64,000 bases of DNA, from the NCBI GenBank assembly GCA_910589055.1, contig CAJURN010000004.1, positions 1 to 64,000 on the forward strand, in the 5' to 3' direction. Made by a program: the position numbers and the translations under genes. Each line of letters opens with the position of its first letter. The stretch's first letter is position 1. The stretch comes from an uncultured Muribaculaceae bacterium (GTDB lineage: Bacteria; Bacteroidota; Bacteroidia; Bacteroidales; Muribaculaceae). The notes beneath the pieces are model-generated. The model did not search any database, was not told where the DNA came from, and saw only the letters and a program-made list of their open reading frames with translations. Shown piece by piece: positions 7,374 through 16,080 of this stretch.

Positions 7374-9680
7374 ATGAAAACCGGAATCCTCACAGCACTT
7401 CTTCTTGCAGGCGCATTATGCTCCGGCGCCGCCACAACCAAAGAGTCCAAAGACGTCAGAGCCATGATTTCCAAGGTAAACGACACCTGGCAGCAACACA
7501 ACTCGCCCGAAACATGGGCCTTCTGGGACAACGCGGCATATCATACAGGCAACATGGAGGCTTATTTTCTCACAGGCAATGAGAACTGGCTCGATTATTC
7601 GCGCCGCTGGGCCGAACATAATCAATGGAAAGGCGCCAAAAGCGACAACCGCGCGGCTTGGAAATATGACTACGGCGAAGACGACGAACATGTGCTTTTC
7701 GGTGACTGGCAGATTTGCTTCCAGACCTACGCCGACCTCTACAACATCCTCCCCGAAGACCACAAGATACGCCGCGCACGCGAGGTGATGGAATATGAAA
7801 TGTCCACTCCGGCCAACGACTACTGGTGGTGGTCGGACGGCCTGTACATGGTTATGCCGGTGATGACAAAGCTCCATAAAATCACCGGAAACCGGAAGTA
7901 TCTCGACAAGCTGTACGAATACGTGCTCGTGAGCGACAGCATAATGTACGACGCCTCGGAAGGCCTGTACTACCGCGACGCTAAATACGTCTACCCCAAG
8001 CACAAGAGTATCAACGGCAAAAAAGACTTCTGGGCTCGCGGCGACGGCTGGGTACTCGCCGGACTCGCCAAGGTGCTCAAAGACCTGCCCGAAGACTATG
8101 CCCACCGCAAGTTCTTCGAGGACAAATTCGTACGCATGGCCGACGGAGTGATAGCCCTTCAGCAGCCGGAAGGCCATTGGACACGCTCGATGGCCGACCC
8201 GGAGCATGCGCCCGGTTATGAAACCAGCGGCACAGCTTTCTTCACCTACGGGCTACTGTGGGGCATCAACAACGGCTATCTCACCGACGCGAAATACCTT
8301 GATGCAGCGCTTAAGGGGTGGAAATATCTCAGCTCGGTCGCTCTCCAGAAAGACGGCTCGGTGGGCTATGTGCAACCGATTGGAGAAAAGGCCATTCCGG
8401 GACAGGTTGTCGACCGCAATTCCGTGTCGAATTTCGGCACAGGCGCGTTCCTTCTCGCCGCATGCGAATATGTACGCTACCTCGAACGCGAGAGCAGCGG
8501 CGACCGCGCTTTCTGGAGTGACCTGGCATGGAAAATCGCACATCCCGTACTCAGCAACATGGCCGAGGGAAAGCTACGTGAGAACATGCAGGTGGAGGTA
8601 AGCCCCAATTGGGATGGCCGCGACAAAGCCGTCACTTATATGGAAACATTCGGCCGGCTTATGGCCGGAATCGCGCCCTGGCTTTCGCTGCCTGACGACG
8701 GCACAGCTGAAGGCTCACGCCGCGCACAACTGCGCCAATGGGCATTGAAAGCGTATGCCAACGCCGTTGACCCCGACAGCCCCGACTACCTGCTGTGGCG
8801 CTCGGAAGGTCAGCCCCTGGTGGATGCCGCCTATATCGCAGAATCCTTCATCCGCGGCTATGAAGCCCTGTGGATGCCTTTGGATGACACAACAAAACAA
8901 CGCTATATCGACGAATTTACCCGTCTGCGCAGGATTGACCCGCCATATACCAACTGGCTTCTGTTCTCGTCGACAATCGAGAGCTTTCTTGCCAAAGCCG
9001 GCGCTACTTACGATGAATTCCGCATCAACTCGGCCATCCGCAAGGTTGAGGAATGGTACACAGGCGACGGATGGTATGCCGACGGGCCGGAATTCGCCTT
9101 CGATTATTACAGCAGCTATGTTTTCCACCCTATGTATCTTGAGACTCTTCAGAACATGAAGGATGCAGGAAAATACTCACGCATCGACTACGGACGATAT
9201 TACGACCGCGCTCTGCGACGTGCCCGCAAATACAGTATCGTGCTCGAACGCATGATTTCGCCTGAAGGTACATTTCCGGTGTTCGGCCGCTCGATTCCCT
9301 ACCGCATGGCCGCGATGCAACCCCTGGCAATGATGGCTTGGAAAGGACAACTTCCCGAAGGTCTCACTCACGGGCAGGTACGAGCCGCGCTCAGCACCAC
9401 GATGCGCAGGATGTTTGCCGACGATAAAGAGAACTTCAACGATGGCGGATTTCTTACCATCGGATTTGCCGGGCGCCAGCCCAACGTGGCCGACTGGTAC
9501 ACCAACAACGGCAGCCTGTACATGACCTCACTCTCATTCCTGCCGCTCGGACTTCCTGCATCACACCCGTTCTGGACCGATGCCGCGCAGCCCTGGACCC
9601 AATGCAAGGCCTGGAGTGGCAAACCCTTTCCCAAGGACCATCTTTGGAAAGACTCGAAGCGCCCGGACGACAGATTTTAA
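7374..9680 (+). CDS. GH105 (unsaturated rhamnogalacturonyl hydrolase-like) fused to DUF2264
   Basis: A 768-residue exported protein of two modules. Residues about 25-370 match the GH88/GH105 (alpha/alpha)6 barrel, with Asp-rich sites in YGEDDEHVLFGDWQ and WWSDGLYMVMPVM; these enzymes hydrolyse the unsaturated uronic acid left by polysaccharide lyases. Residues about 390-768 match DUF2264 (WDGRDKAVTYMETFGRL and a C-terminal TNNGSLYMTS region); I believe this overlaps CAZy family GH154 (beta-glucuronidase), which should be checked. The fusion would let one secreted protein remove both unsaturated and saturated uronic acid. It is divergent from the GH43/BNR_4 operon. ATG 7374 starts a clear signal peptide. 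Confidence 0.85.
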   Translation: MKTGILTALLLAGALCSGAATTKESKDVRAMISKVNDTWQQHNSPETWAFWDNAAYHTGNMEAYFLTGNENWLDYSRRWAEHNQWKGAKSDNRAAWKYDYGEDDEHVLFGDWQICFQTYADLYNILPEDHKIRRAREVMEYEMSTPANDYWWWSDGLYMVMPVMTKLHKITGNRKYLDKLYEYVLVSDSIMYDASEGLYYRDAKYVYPKHKSINGKKDFWARGDGWVLAGLAKVLKDLPEDYAHRKFFEDKFVRMADGVIALQQPEGHWTRSMADPEHAPGYETSGTAFFTYGLLWGINNGYLTDAKYLDAALKGWKYLSSVALQKDGSVGYVQPIGEKAIPGQVVDRNSVSNFGTGAFLLAACEYVRYLERESSGDRAFWSDLAWKIAHPVLSNMAEGKLRENMQVEVSPNWDGRDKAVTYMETFGRLMAGIAPWLSLPDDGTAEGSRRAQLRQWALKAYANAVDPDSPDYLLWRSEGQPLVDAAYIAESFIRGYEALWMPLDDTTKQRYIDEFTRLRRIDPPYTNWLLFSSTIESFLAKAGATYDEFRINSAIRKVEEWYTGDGWYADGPEFAFDYYSSYVFHPMYLETLQNMKDAGKYSRIDYGRYYDRALRRARKYSIVLERMISPEGTFPVFGRSIPYRMAAMQPLAMMAWKGQLPEGLTHGQVRAALSTTMRRMFADDKENFNDGGFLTIGFAGRQPNVADWYTNNGSLYMTSLSFLPLGLPASHPFWTDAAQPWTQCKAWSGKPFPKDHLWKDSKRPDDRF

Positions 9681-9779
9681 TTTTACGATAATTTAACACA
9701 GGTCTAACCCTGCAATAAGTTGTTGAAAATCAATCACTTATTACCCCCCCATTTATGTCGGCGGCTTCGCCACTTTGTA

Positions 9780-9812
9780 TTTGGAGTTTACAGTACTTTT
9801 TTCTTAACTTTG
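9780..9812 (+). promoter_or_regulatory. promoter of the Crp-family regulator
   Basis: TTTG (9780-9783), 21 bases, TAACTTTG (9805-9812), giving a leader of about 18 bases before ATG 9833. One of the best consensus promoters in the window. Confidence 0.7.
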
Positions 9813-9832
9813 TCGCACTCAAGTGATAAGCT

Positions 9833-10399
9833 ATGTCCGTAAACTTCAACACATTCATCGACCATATCGACGCCGGATTCTGGCGTGAGCTATGCCTGAG
9901 CCGTGGCGAATTGCGTGCCTACGGAAAAGGCGAGCCATTCGTCAAGCAAGGCACGGTGGCACGATACATCGGCTACATCAAGTCGGGCACGATGAAATAT
10001 GTTGTCTACGGCACTGAAGGAGCCGAGCACGTTATCGGAATGGAATTCGAGGGTGAATTTGTCGCCGACTTCCCATTCTGCCTGCGCGACATGAAGTCAA
10101 GGGTATCAATCATCGCCGCATCCGACTGTGAGATAGCGTGCCTGCCGGTTTCGGAACTCAAACAACTCATGGATGAGAATCCCGGTGTCAAAGACAGAAT
10201 AATGACCTCCACCGAGGCCATCTACTCCACCCTTTACGACCGCTACATCGCGCTCTATTCCCGTTCACCCCTGGAGCGCTACAACGAACTGCTGAGCCAA
10301 CATCCCGACCTTTTCGCGCTGTTTCCGCTCAAAGACATAGCTTCGTTTCTCAACATCACGCCCACTCACCTGAGCCGTCTGAGAAAAAACATATATTGA
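9833..10399 (+). CDS. Crp/Fnr-family transcriptional regulator
   Basis: A 188-residue cytoplasmic regulator. Residues about 15-120 form a cyclic-nucleotide-binding-type beta roll (IKSGTMKYVVYGTEGAEHV, GEFVADFPF) and residues about 160-185 a short helix-turn-helix (KDIASFLNITPTHLSRLRK). It ends immediately after the recognition helix, as many Bacteroidota members do. The ligand is unknown; the classic cAMP-contacting residues are not evident. It sits among carbohydrate enzymes, so local control is possible, although Bacteroidota Crp-type proteins often act elsewhere. Confidence 0.88.
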   Translation: MSVNFNTFIDHIDAGFWRELCLSRGELRAYGKGEPFVKQGTVARYIGYIKSGTMKYVVYGTEGAEHVIGMEFEGEFVADFPFCLRDMKSRVSIIAASDCEIACLPVSELKQLMDENPGVKDRIMTSTEAIYSTLYDRYIALYSRSPLERYNELLSQHPDLFALFPLKDIASFLNITPTHLSRLRKNIY

Positions 10400-10504
10400 C
10401 ACCCGTACGATTTCAACATTTGTCGAGCGCCAACCCGTTTTTTATCACGACCTTTGCGAGGTGAATGTCAAGCCCCTCTTCTAATCTGCAATCACAAACA
10501 ACTC

Positions 10505-10564
10505 ATGATAATGGTAATCATCTTCGTCCTGGCAACCATCGGCGCCCTCGCCGTCTCGATGTAA
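10505..10564 (+). CDS. possible 19-residue hydrophobic peptide
   Basis: ATG 10505 opens a 19-codon frame, MIMVIIFVLATIGALAVSM, ending in TAA. The whole peptide could form one transmembrane helix. An A-rich stretch (CAATCACAAACAACTC) precedes the ATG, as is common for Bacteroidota starts. The upstream CGACCTTTG only partly matches a -7 element. I cannot assign a function; it could be a chance frame. Confidence 0.35.
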   Translation: MIMVIIFVLATIGALAVSM

Positions 10565-10602
10565 AACCGCCTGCCACACCACCGTCACAAGCCTTACGCT
10601 GT

Positions 10603-11433
10603 TCACTCTCCGCTTAATTTCATCATTTCAGAGAGTCGGACAAAGTAGTCATTGCTCCATATGTCAAGTTCTTTCGGATTCTTGATAAACGGCAACACGT
10701 CATTTTTCACCAACTCAATATCCGTTGTTGAAAGACGTTCTATAAGCCGATTCCGGAAATCTTCTTTCGAGATACTCTCGCCATTGAAATCCAACGCCCT
10801 CTGCGCGAAATGGTCGAAATCCAGTGGTATCCCGTTGCGCACATACCACTCGAAATCATACCAGTCACGCCCCTTTACCCTGTGCCCCCATTTTCTGAAT
10901 ACGAGCGCGTGCATCTTTCCTGCAAAAAGGTCAGGGAGAGTGACACAACGTGTCATGAAAGAATAAGGCTGAAGCAGCAACTTCTGCTCCGTATCAAAAC
11001 CCAGCGGAGGCTTGGTATCAACCTCTATTTTTATCTTGATACTCTTTTCTGTCTGAAATGTAAGATTATATACATCCGTATCATCCTTGAGAAATGCCGA
11101 ATCAACTTTCCCGAAATTTTTCTTTTCCTTTTTTGTGATTGTGACATCACGGCCAAGCGCTTTAAATTCTGCCACTATAGACGGGAAATAATTCTCGATA
11201 TGGAATGTGGGGTCATCCCGCAACAGCGTAAAATCCATATCTTCGCTATATCGTTCAAGCCCATGGAATATACGCAGACATGTTCCGCCATAAAAAGCCG
11301 CTTTTTCAAAAAAGCCTCCACGATTAAGACCGGCCAAAGCCACCTGTTGCATGACCTCATACATGGCATTTCGTCTCGAAAGGGTTGTAGACGTATCATA
11401 CTTCTCCAACATCTGTTCAAATATTCCACTCAT
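10603..11433 (-). CDS. abiEii: AbiEii/AbiGii-family nucleotidyltransferase toxin
   Basis: A 276-residue protein of the DNA polymerase beta-like nucleotidyltransferase superfamily. The family motifs GGTCLR (residues 49-54) and SEDMDF (63-68) are present, followed by a conserved KxxxDxxD-like region (GHRVKGRDWYDFEWYVRNG). AbiEii toxins use a nucleotide to modify a cellular target, in studied relatives the 3' end of tRNA, and stop growth until neutralised by AbiEi; such pairs can abort phage infection. It lies 84 bases downstream of abiEi on the same strand. The DNA here is more AT-rich than the flanking enzyme genes, consistent with transfer. Confidence 0.88.
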   Translation of the reverse strand: MSGIFEQMLEKYDTSTTLSRRNAMYEVMQQVALAGLNRGGFFEKAAFYGGTCLRIFHGLERYSEDMDFTLLRDDPTFHIENYFPSIVAEFKALGRDVTITKKEKKNFGKVDSAFLKDDTDVYNLTFQTEKSIKIKIEVDTKPPLGFDTEQKLLLQPYSFMTRCVTLPDLFAGKMHALVFRKWGHRVKGRDWYDFEWYVRNGIPLDFDHFAQRALDFNGESISKEDFRNRLIERLSTTDIELVKNDVLPFIKNPKELDIWSNDYFVRLSEMMKLSGE

Positions 11434-11517
11434 AAGCAGGATATATTAATAATTAGTTATCGTATTGACCGGGGTACAAGTAGAATTGCAATCAATGCCA
11501 TGACTGATTTGTACATC

Positions 11518-12138
11518 CTACTTATTTATAAACTTCATAAGTTGATTCAACATCGTTTTCTTTCGGGAATTTTCAGCACATCGCTTTATCACATCCTTAT
11601 CCAAGCTCGCCAATTCATCCATATCAAAACGTATATCATCTTCCAGATATTCAGCTATGGCGTTACAGGACTTCAAATTAAGATACGGCGAGTACACCAT
11701 AAGGTCGCATAAAGCCTTCGCCGGAGAAGCAATCATAAACGAGATACCGGATTCTTCCGCCACCACAACACCACAATTATAATACTCCGGCGAAACATGC
11801 ACATAACGGAACTTTCCAATATCATTGCTGTATTCCTTTGTAAGGCCGGTTGTCATGGATTGTATTTCATATACAGTCTCCGGAATCATTCCATAGAACC
11901 GCAAAGCCGTCTGCATAGAAATATAAGATGGTCCATACATATGATTCGCCACCAAAAACGGAGACACAGGAACCCGGCTTATTTTTGATGACGTAATATA
12001 CAGTCCTTTTTTCAGACGGATAATCTCTCCTGCATTTTCCAGACGCCGTGCCTTCGTTGCCAAATTGGCACAGCCGGGATAAACAGAATTCAAATCCTGC
12101 ATCCTGAAAGGTATATTTCCAAAATCTTCGAGCTTCAT
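11518..12138 (-). CDS. abiEi: AbiEi-family antitoxin/transcription factor
   Basis: A 206-residue protein with an N-terminal winged helix (about 1-65, including the RLKKGLYITS wing) and a C-terminal antitoxin domain (about 75-200, SPAKALCDLMVYS). Characterised AbiEi proteins neutralise AbiEii and repress their own operon by binding inverted repeats in the promoter. Here a perfect 29-base inverted repeat lies just upstream (12148-12210). The -7 element TATTTTTG (12150-12143) ends four bases before the ATG, so the message may be almost leaderless. It is first gene of the abiEi-abiEii operon. Confidence 0.88.
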   Translation of the reverse strand: MKLEDFGNIPFRMQDLNSVYPGCANLATKARRLENAGEIIRLKKGLYITSSKISRVPVSPFLVANHMYGPSYISMQTALRFYGMIPETVYEIQSMTTGLTKEYSNDIGKFRYVHVSPEYYNCGVVVAEESGISFMIASPAKALCDLMVYSPYLNLKSCNAIAEYLEDDIRFDMDELASLDKDVIKRCAENSRKKTMLNQLMKFINK

Positions 12139-12142
12139 AACT

Positions 12143-12150
12143 GCAAAAAT
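12143..12150 (-). promoter_or_regulatory. -7 element of the abiE operon
   Basis: TATTTTTG on the minus strand, ending four bases before the abiEi ATG at 12138. Its first bases lie inside the right end of the 29-base inverted repeat, so a protein on the repeat would occlude RNA polymerase. Confidence 0.5.
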
Positions 12151-12210
12151 AGCAAAAAATTTGACAGATAATATCGCCGGACGATATTATCTGTCAAATT
12201 TTTTGCTATT
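12148..12210. repeat. perfect 29-base inverted repeat: abiE operator and/or terminator
   Basis: Positions 12148-12176 are the exact reverse complement of 12182-12210, separated by CCGGA. It overlaps the abiE -7 element, as expected for an autoregulatory AbiEi operator. It also lies 19 bases behind the stop of the GH43-type gene ending at 12230 and is followed on the minus strand by a T-rich run, so it can act as that gene's terminator. The two roles are not exclusive. Confidence 0.75.
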
Positions 12211-12229
12211 CGGACCGTTTACGGTGCGA

Positions 12230-13249
12230 TTATTTCTTTTCGCAGACGCCTGTGCCGAGGAAGCAGCAGGGACGGATGGATTTCGAAGGCCATTTTTTCA
12301 CAACACGCGCAAGCTCTTCGGCTGTGATGGGAATTACCGTACCGTGGCGCGGATGGAAGTCCATGGTGACGTCCGAATCAATAACCTTGAAATTTTCAAG
12401 GTCGGTGGTTTCTGTGAACTGATATTTCTTGTTCATGTACACATCGTACATCAATATATACTTGTCCTGTCCGATGAGTTTGAACGTACCGGCACCCTCC
12501 ACGGCGTCGGTGGTCTGCTGCTTGTAGTCGGGCGACTCCTTCCAGTTTCCGGACGTTAGCGATTCGGTAGTTGCCACCTTGATTCCGTTGCCGTGACCCT
12601 CGGTCTTGTAGAAAAGATGATACTTGCCGTCGTGCCATACGATGTCACCGTCGATGCAGGATTTCTTGTCGGCAGGCACGAAAAGCGGCTTGTAATCACC
12701 TTCGAGGTCGGTAAATTCAGGATTGGCGTAGGCATAATATATGATGTCAGGGCCATTTCCGTGCTGCATCGACCAATATATCATATATTTTCCGGCCTCA
12801 CGGTCGTAGATGGTCTGGGGAGCCCACACGCGTTTGAGATTTTCCTGATCGGGGTAGCGCTTCTGGATATTCACCACCGAGCTTGTCCAGTTGACGAGGT
12901 CATCGGATTTGAGAAGCACCATCGCGCGGTTTGAATCCCAGCCGTTGGCCGAAACCATATCGGTAACAACCATGTAGAAAGTCTTTCCGTCCTCGCCGCG
13001 GAGGATGTGCGGGTCGCGCACGCCTCCGGTCGATGAAATTACTTTTGAATCGAGAATGGGCTGATTATCGTTGAGAGCGAGATAGTTGTAGCCATCCTTG
13101 CTAACAGCGAACCGAATCTGTTCCTGATCCATGTGATTGCCTGTGAAATAAGTAAAAAGGTAGGCACTCATATCGCTGTCGGATGTCTGTGCCATCGCAG
13201 GTAGGGTCAGAAACATAGCTGCGCCTGCGAGAATACGGGTTAATTTCAT
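12230..13249 (-). CDS. second glycoside hydrolase family 43-type enzyme
   Basis: A 339-residue exported beta-propeller protein with a signal peptide (about 1-20). GH43-like features are Asp79 in GGVRDPHI, an Asp in CIDGDIVWHDGKYHLFYK-type context, WAPQTIYDREAGKYMIYWS and a Glu in AVEGAGTFK. The motifs differ from those of the 6287-7279 enzyme, so the two are not recent duplicates and probably cut different linkages. The GH43_34-type arabinofuranosidases of arabinogalactan clusters look similar from memory, but this needs a search. Start: ATG 13249 begins the signal peptide and follows the -7 element at 13303-13296. It is divergent from the GH35 gene. Confidence 0.8.
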   Translation of the reverse strand: MKLTRILAGAAMFLTLPAMAQTSDSDMSAYLFTYFTGNHMDQEQIRFAVSKDGYNYLALNDNQPILDSKVISSTGGVRDPHILRGEDGKTFYMVVTDMVSANGWDSNRAMVLLKSDDLVNWTSSVVNIQKRYPDQENLKRVWAPQTIYDREAGKYMIYWSMQHGNGPDIIYYAYANPEFTDLEGDYKPLFVPADKKSCIDGDIVWHDGKYHLFYKTEGHGNGIKVATTESLTSGNWKESPDYKQQTTDAVEGAGTFKLIGQDKYILMYDVYMNKKYQFTETTDLENFKVIDSDVTMDFHPRHGTVIPITAEELARVVKKWPSKSIRPCCFLGTGVCEKK

Positions 13250-13295
13250 GGTTGTGAAAAATCTGATTGGAATTTGGTTATACTTTTTCTGAAAG

Positions 13296-13303
13296 CAAAA
13301 GTA
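13296..13303 (-). promoter_or_regulatory. -7 element of the second GH43-type gene
   Basis: TACTTTTG on the minus strand, leaving a leader of about 43 bases before the ATG at 13249. Confidence 0.5.
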
Positions 13304-13398
13304 CGCAATAAGTCGATAATTACGAAGCGCAAATAAGTGAATAAAGCAAAAAATTTGAAGATTTCGCTTCCGGAATAGAATATGTCGCGGATTCTTAG

Positions 13399-13406
13399 TA
13401 ACTTTG
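13399..13406 (+). promoter_or_regulatory. -7 element of the GH35 gene
   Basis: TAACTTTG on the plus strand. With the MITE-like element at 13428-13589 removed, the leader to ATG 13615 would be about 45 bases, a normal length. No clear -33 box. Confidence 0.45.
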
Positions 13407-13424
13407 GGCAACTGAAATTCAATC

Positions 13425-13592
13425 TTAGAGTATGTTTACTTTTAACTTTATGAAATCTTTATAAGCCCTTCCGGCCTGTTTTTAGCTTTCATTCAGTTAT
13501 TATGGAACCCCATAATTCCTTCTTTCAATCAAAAAACATACTCGAAAGTTCAATATAAATATTAACATAAGCCAAAAGTAAACATACTCTTA
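13425..13592. mobile_element. MITE-like element, long copy (162 bp plus target duplication)
   Basis: The element spans 13428-13589. Its ends are perfect 16-base inverted repeats beginning GAGTATGTTTACTTTT, and it is flanked by direct TTA repeats (13425-13427 and 13590-13592). It has no coding capacity. GAG ends and a 3-base TNA duplication recall the IS1031 group of the IS5 family, so it may be moved in trans by such a transposase; no transposase gene lies in the window. It is inserted in the leader of the GH35 gene. A 44-bp deletion derivative is at 16333-16376. Confidence 0.65.
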
Positions 13593-13614
13593 AACTATTG
13601 CCATCTTCAACAAT

Positions 13615-15990
13615 ATGAAATTACTGAAGACTCTCGCTTTAGCGGCACTCCTGGCCTCGGCCGGAACAATGCCCGTGTGCGCCGCCAAGGCCTCAGCCCC
13701 TGCCGAACCCGGCACTTTCACCGCCGGAAAAGGCACATTCCTGCTCAACGACGAGCCTTTCGTCGTGAAAGCGGCCGAGCTGCACTATCCCCGAATTCCG
13801 CGCCCCTACTGGGACCAGCGCATCAAGATGTGCAAGGCTCTCGGTATGAACGCCGTGTGTCTGTACGTATTCTGGAACGCACATGAGCCTCAGCCCGATA
13901 CATTCGACTTCACAGGCCAGAACGACCTTGCCGAATTCGTGCGTCTGTGCCAGGCCAACGACATGAAAGTGATTCTCCGCCCCGGCCCCTACGTGTGCGC
14001 CGAATGGGAAATGGGAGGTCTGCCCTGGTGGCTGCTCAAGAAAAAAGACATCCGCCTGCGCGAGTCCGACCCCTATTTCCTCGAACGCGTTGATAAATTC
14101 CAGAAGGCCGTGGCCGACCAGGTTGCCGACCTCACAATCGAAAAAGGCGGCCCCATTATTATGGTACAGGTCGAGAACGAATACGGCTCCTACGGAATCG
14201 ACAAGGAATACGTGGGACAGATCCGCGATATGCTCCGTAAGAACTTCGGCGAAAACGTGACCCTTTTCCAGTGCGACTGGTCGTCGAACTTCCTCAACAA
14301 CGGCCTTGACGACCTCATCTGGACAATGAACTTCGGTACCGGTGCCAACATCGACCAGCAATTTGAGAAGCTCAAGGAAGTACGTCCCGACAGCCCTCTT
14401 ATGTGCTCCGAATTCTGGAGCGGATGGTTCGACAAATGGGGTGCAAACCACGAGACACGTCCTGCCGAAGATATGATTGCAGGCATCGACGAAATGCTCT
14501 CCAAAGGCATTTCTTTCAGTCTTTACATGACCCACGGCGGCACAAACTGGGGACACTGGGCAGGTGCCAACTCGCCCGGTTTCGCTCCCGATGTGACATC
14601 CTACGACTACGACGCCCCTCTGAGCGAGTCGGGTCGCACAACACCCAAATACTGGCAGCTCCGCAAAGCTCTCGCCAAATATATGGACGGCAAGAAGCAG
14701 GCTCCCGTACCCGCCGAATATAAGCCGGTGGCCGTGGCTCCCTTCACCCTCACCGAAGTAGCGCCGCTTTTCAGCAACCTCCCCGAAGCCAAGAAGGATC
14801 GCGACATACGCACGATGGAGGAATACGACCAGGGATTCGGCTCAATACTCTACCGCACCACCCTGCCCGAGCTCAAGGAATCGACCGTACTCACCGTGAG
14901 CGAGCCTCATGACTTCGCTCAGATTTTCGTTGACGGAAAATACATCGGCAAGCTCGACCGTCGCAACGGTGAAAAGAAAATCAAACTTCCTCCCTGCCGC
15001 CGCGGAGCCGTTCTCGACATCCTCGTGGAAGCGATGGGCCGCATCAACTTCGGACGCGCGATCAAAGATTTCAAAGGCATCAGCGACAAAGTTGAGCTAA
15101 CTACAATCATCGACGGACGTCCTTTCGTGTGCGATCTCAAAAACTGGGAAGTATTCAATCTTGAAGACAAACTCGAATTCTATCAAAGCATGAATTTCGA
15201 GCCCATCAAGAGCCTAACCGACGAAAACGGCCAACGCATCCCCGGCGTCTACCGCGGAACATTCAAGGTTAAGAAACCCGGCGACACCTTCCTCAACTTC
15301 GAAACCTGGGGCAAAGGCCTTGTATACGTCAACGGCCACGCTCTCGGGCGCATCTGGGAAATCGGCCCGCAGCAGACCCTCTACGTCCCCGGTTGCTGGC
15401 TCAACAAGGGCGACAACGAAATCCTGGTGTTCGACATCATCGGCCCGCGTGAAGCCCGAAGCGAAGGACTCACCGAACCTCTGCTCGACCAGCTCCTCGT
15501 TCAGAAACCCCTCACCCACCGCGAAGAAGGCCAGAACCTTGACCTCTCCGGCGAAAAGCCCGTGCTCACAGGCGAGTTCGCACCCGGTAACGGTTGGCAG
15601 GAAGTAAAATTCGATGCACCCGTGACCGGACGCTACATATGTCTTGAATCGCTCGACGCTCACGACGGTGGCGACCGCACCTGCATTGCCGAAATGTACG
15701 TGCTCGACAACCACGGCGAACGTCTATCGCGCGAACCATGGACCGTAGTCTATGCCGACAGCGAGGACATGGCGCGCAACAACCGCTCAGGCGACAAAGT
15801 GTTCGACCTCCAGGAATCGACCTACTGGAGCACTGTCAAGGGCGTACCCTTCCCCCACTCCATCGTCATTGACCTCGGCGACGAATACGAGCTTTCCGGC
15901 CTCCAGTATCTCCCGCGCATGGAAAGCCACGTCCCCGGCGCAATCAAGAACTACCGCGTCTACGTCAAGACCGCTCCCTTCAAGCTCTGA
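13615..15990 (+). CDS. exported GH35 beta-galactosidase with C-terminal discoidin-like domain
   Basis: A 791-residue protein. After a signal peptide (about 1-24) the GH35 barrel covers about 35-360. By alignment to human GLB1 the acid/base is Glu189 in VQVENEYG and the nucleophile Glu266 in MCSEFWSGWFDKWG. Beta-sandwich domains follow (about 390-640, with PPCRRGAVLDILVEAMGRIN and the usual YVNGHALGRIW). The last 120 residues resemble an F5/8-type discoidin or CBM32-like module. It removes terminal beta-galactose from oligosaccharides, probably in the periplasm. It is transcribed away from the second GH43-type gene. Confidence 0.92.
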   Translation: MKLLKTLALAALLASAGTMPVCAAKASAPAEPGTFTAGKGTFLLNDEPFVVKAAELHYPRIPRPYWDQRIKMCKALGMNAVCLYVFWNAHEPQPDTFDFTGQNDLAEFVRLCQANDMKVILRPGPYVCAEWEMGGLPWWLLKKKDIRLRESDPYFLERVDKFQKAVADQVADLTIEKGGPIIMVQVENEYGSYGIDKEYVGQIRDMLRKNFGENVTLFQCDWSSNFLNNGLDDLIWTMNFGTGANIDQQFEKLKEVRPDSPLMCSEFWSGWFDKWGANHETRPAEDMIAGIDEMLSKGISFSLYMTHGGTNWGHWAGANSPGFAPDVTSYDYDAPLSESGRTTPKYWQLRKALAKYMDGKKQAPVPAEYKPVAVAPFTLTEVAPLFSNLPEAKKDRDIRTMEEYDQGFGSILYRTTLPELKESTVLTVSEPHDFAQIFVDGKYIGKLDRRNGEKKIKLPPCRRGAVLDILVEAMGRINFGRAIKDFKGISDKVELTTIIDGRPFVCDLKNWEVFNLEDKLEFYQSMNFEPIKSLTDENGQRIPGVYRGTFKVKKPGDTFLNFETWGKGLVYVNGHALGRIWEIGPQQTLYVPGCWLNKGDNEILVFDIIGPREARSEGLTEPLLDQLLVQKPLTHREEGQNLDLSGEKPVLTGEFAPGNGWQEVKFDAPVTGRYICLESLDAHDGGDRTCIAEMYVLDNHGERLSREPWTVVYADSEDMARNNRSGDKVFDLQESTYWSTVKGVPFPHSIVIDLGDEYELSGLQYLPRMESHVPGAIKNYRVYVKTAPFKL

Positions 15991-16020
15991 TCCGCCACTC
16001 GGACAAAACTCAAATAGCTC

Positions 16021-16067
16021 CCACAAAAAAGCGGCCGCCCGATGATTCGGGCGGCCGCTTTTTGTGG
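16021..16067. terminator. bidirectional terminator between GH35 and the H1-like gene
   Basis: CCACAAAAAAGCGGCCGCCCGA pairs with the sequence at 16047-16067 with one bulged A. The A tract on one arm becomes a T tract on the other, so the hairpin can terminate both converging genes. Confidence 0.85.
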
Positions 16068-16080
16068 GGGAGGAGATGAA

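Noticed and set aside
13428..13589. Inverted repeats flanking a segment upstream of GH35 could be an invertible promoter.
   Set aside because: No TAnnTTTG element lies inside in either direction, no site-specific recombinase is nearby, and TTA target duplications plus a deletion copy elsewhere fit a transposon better.
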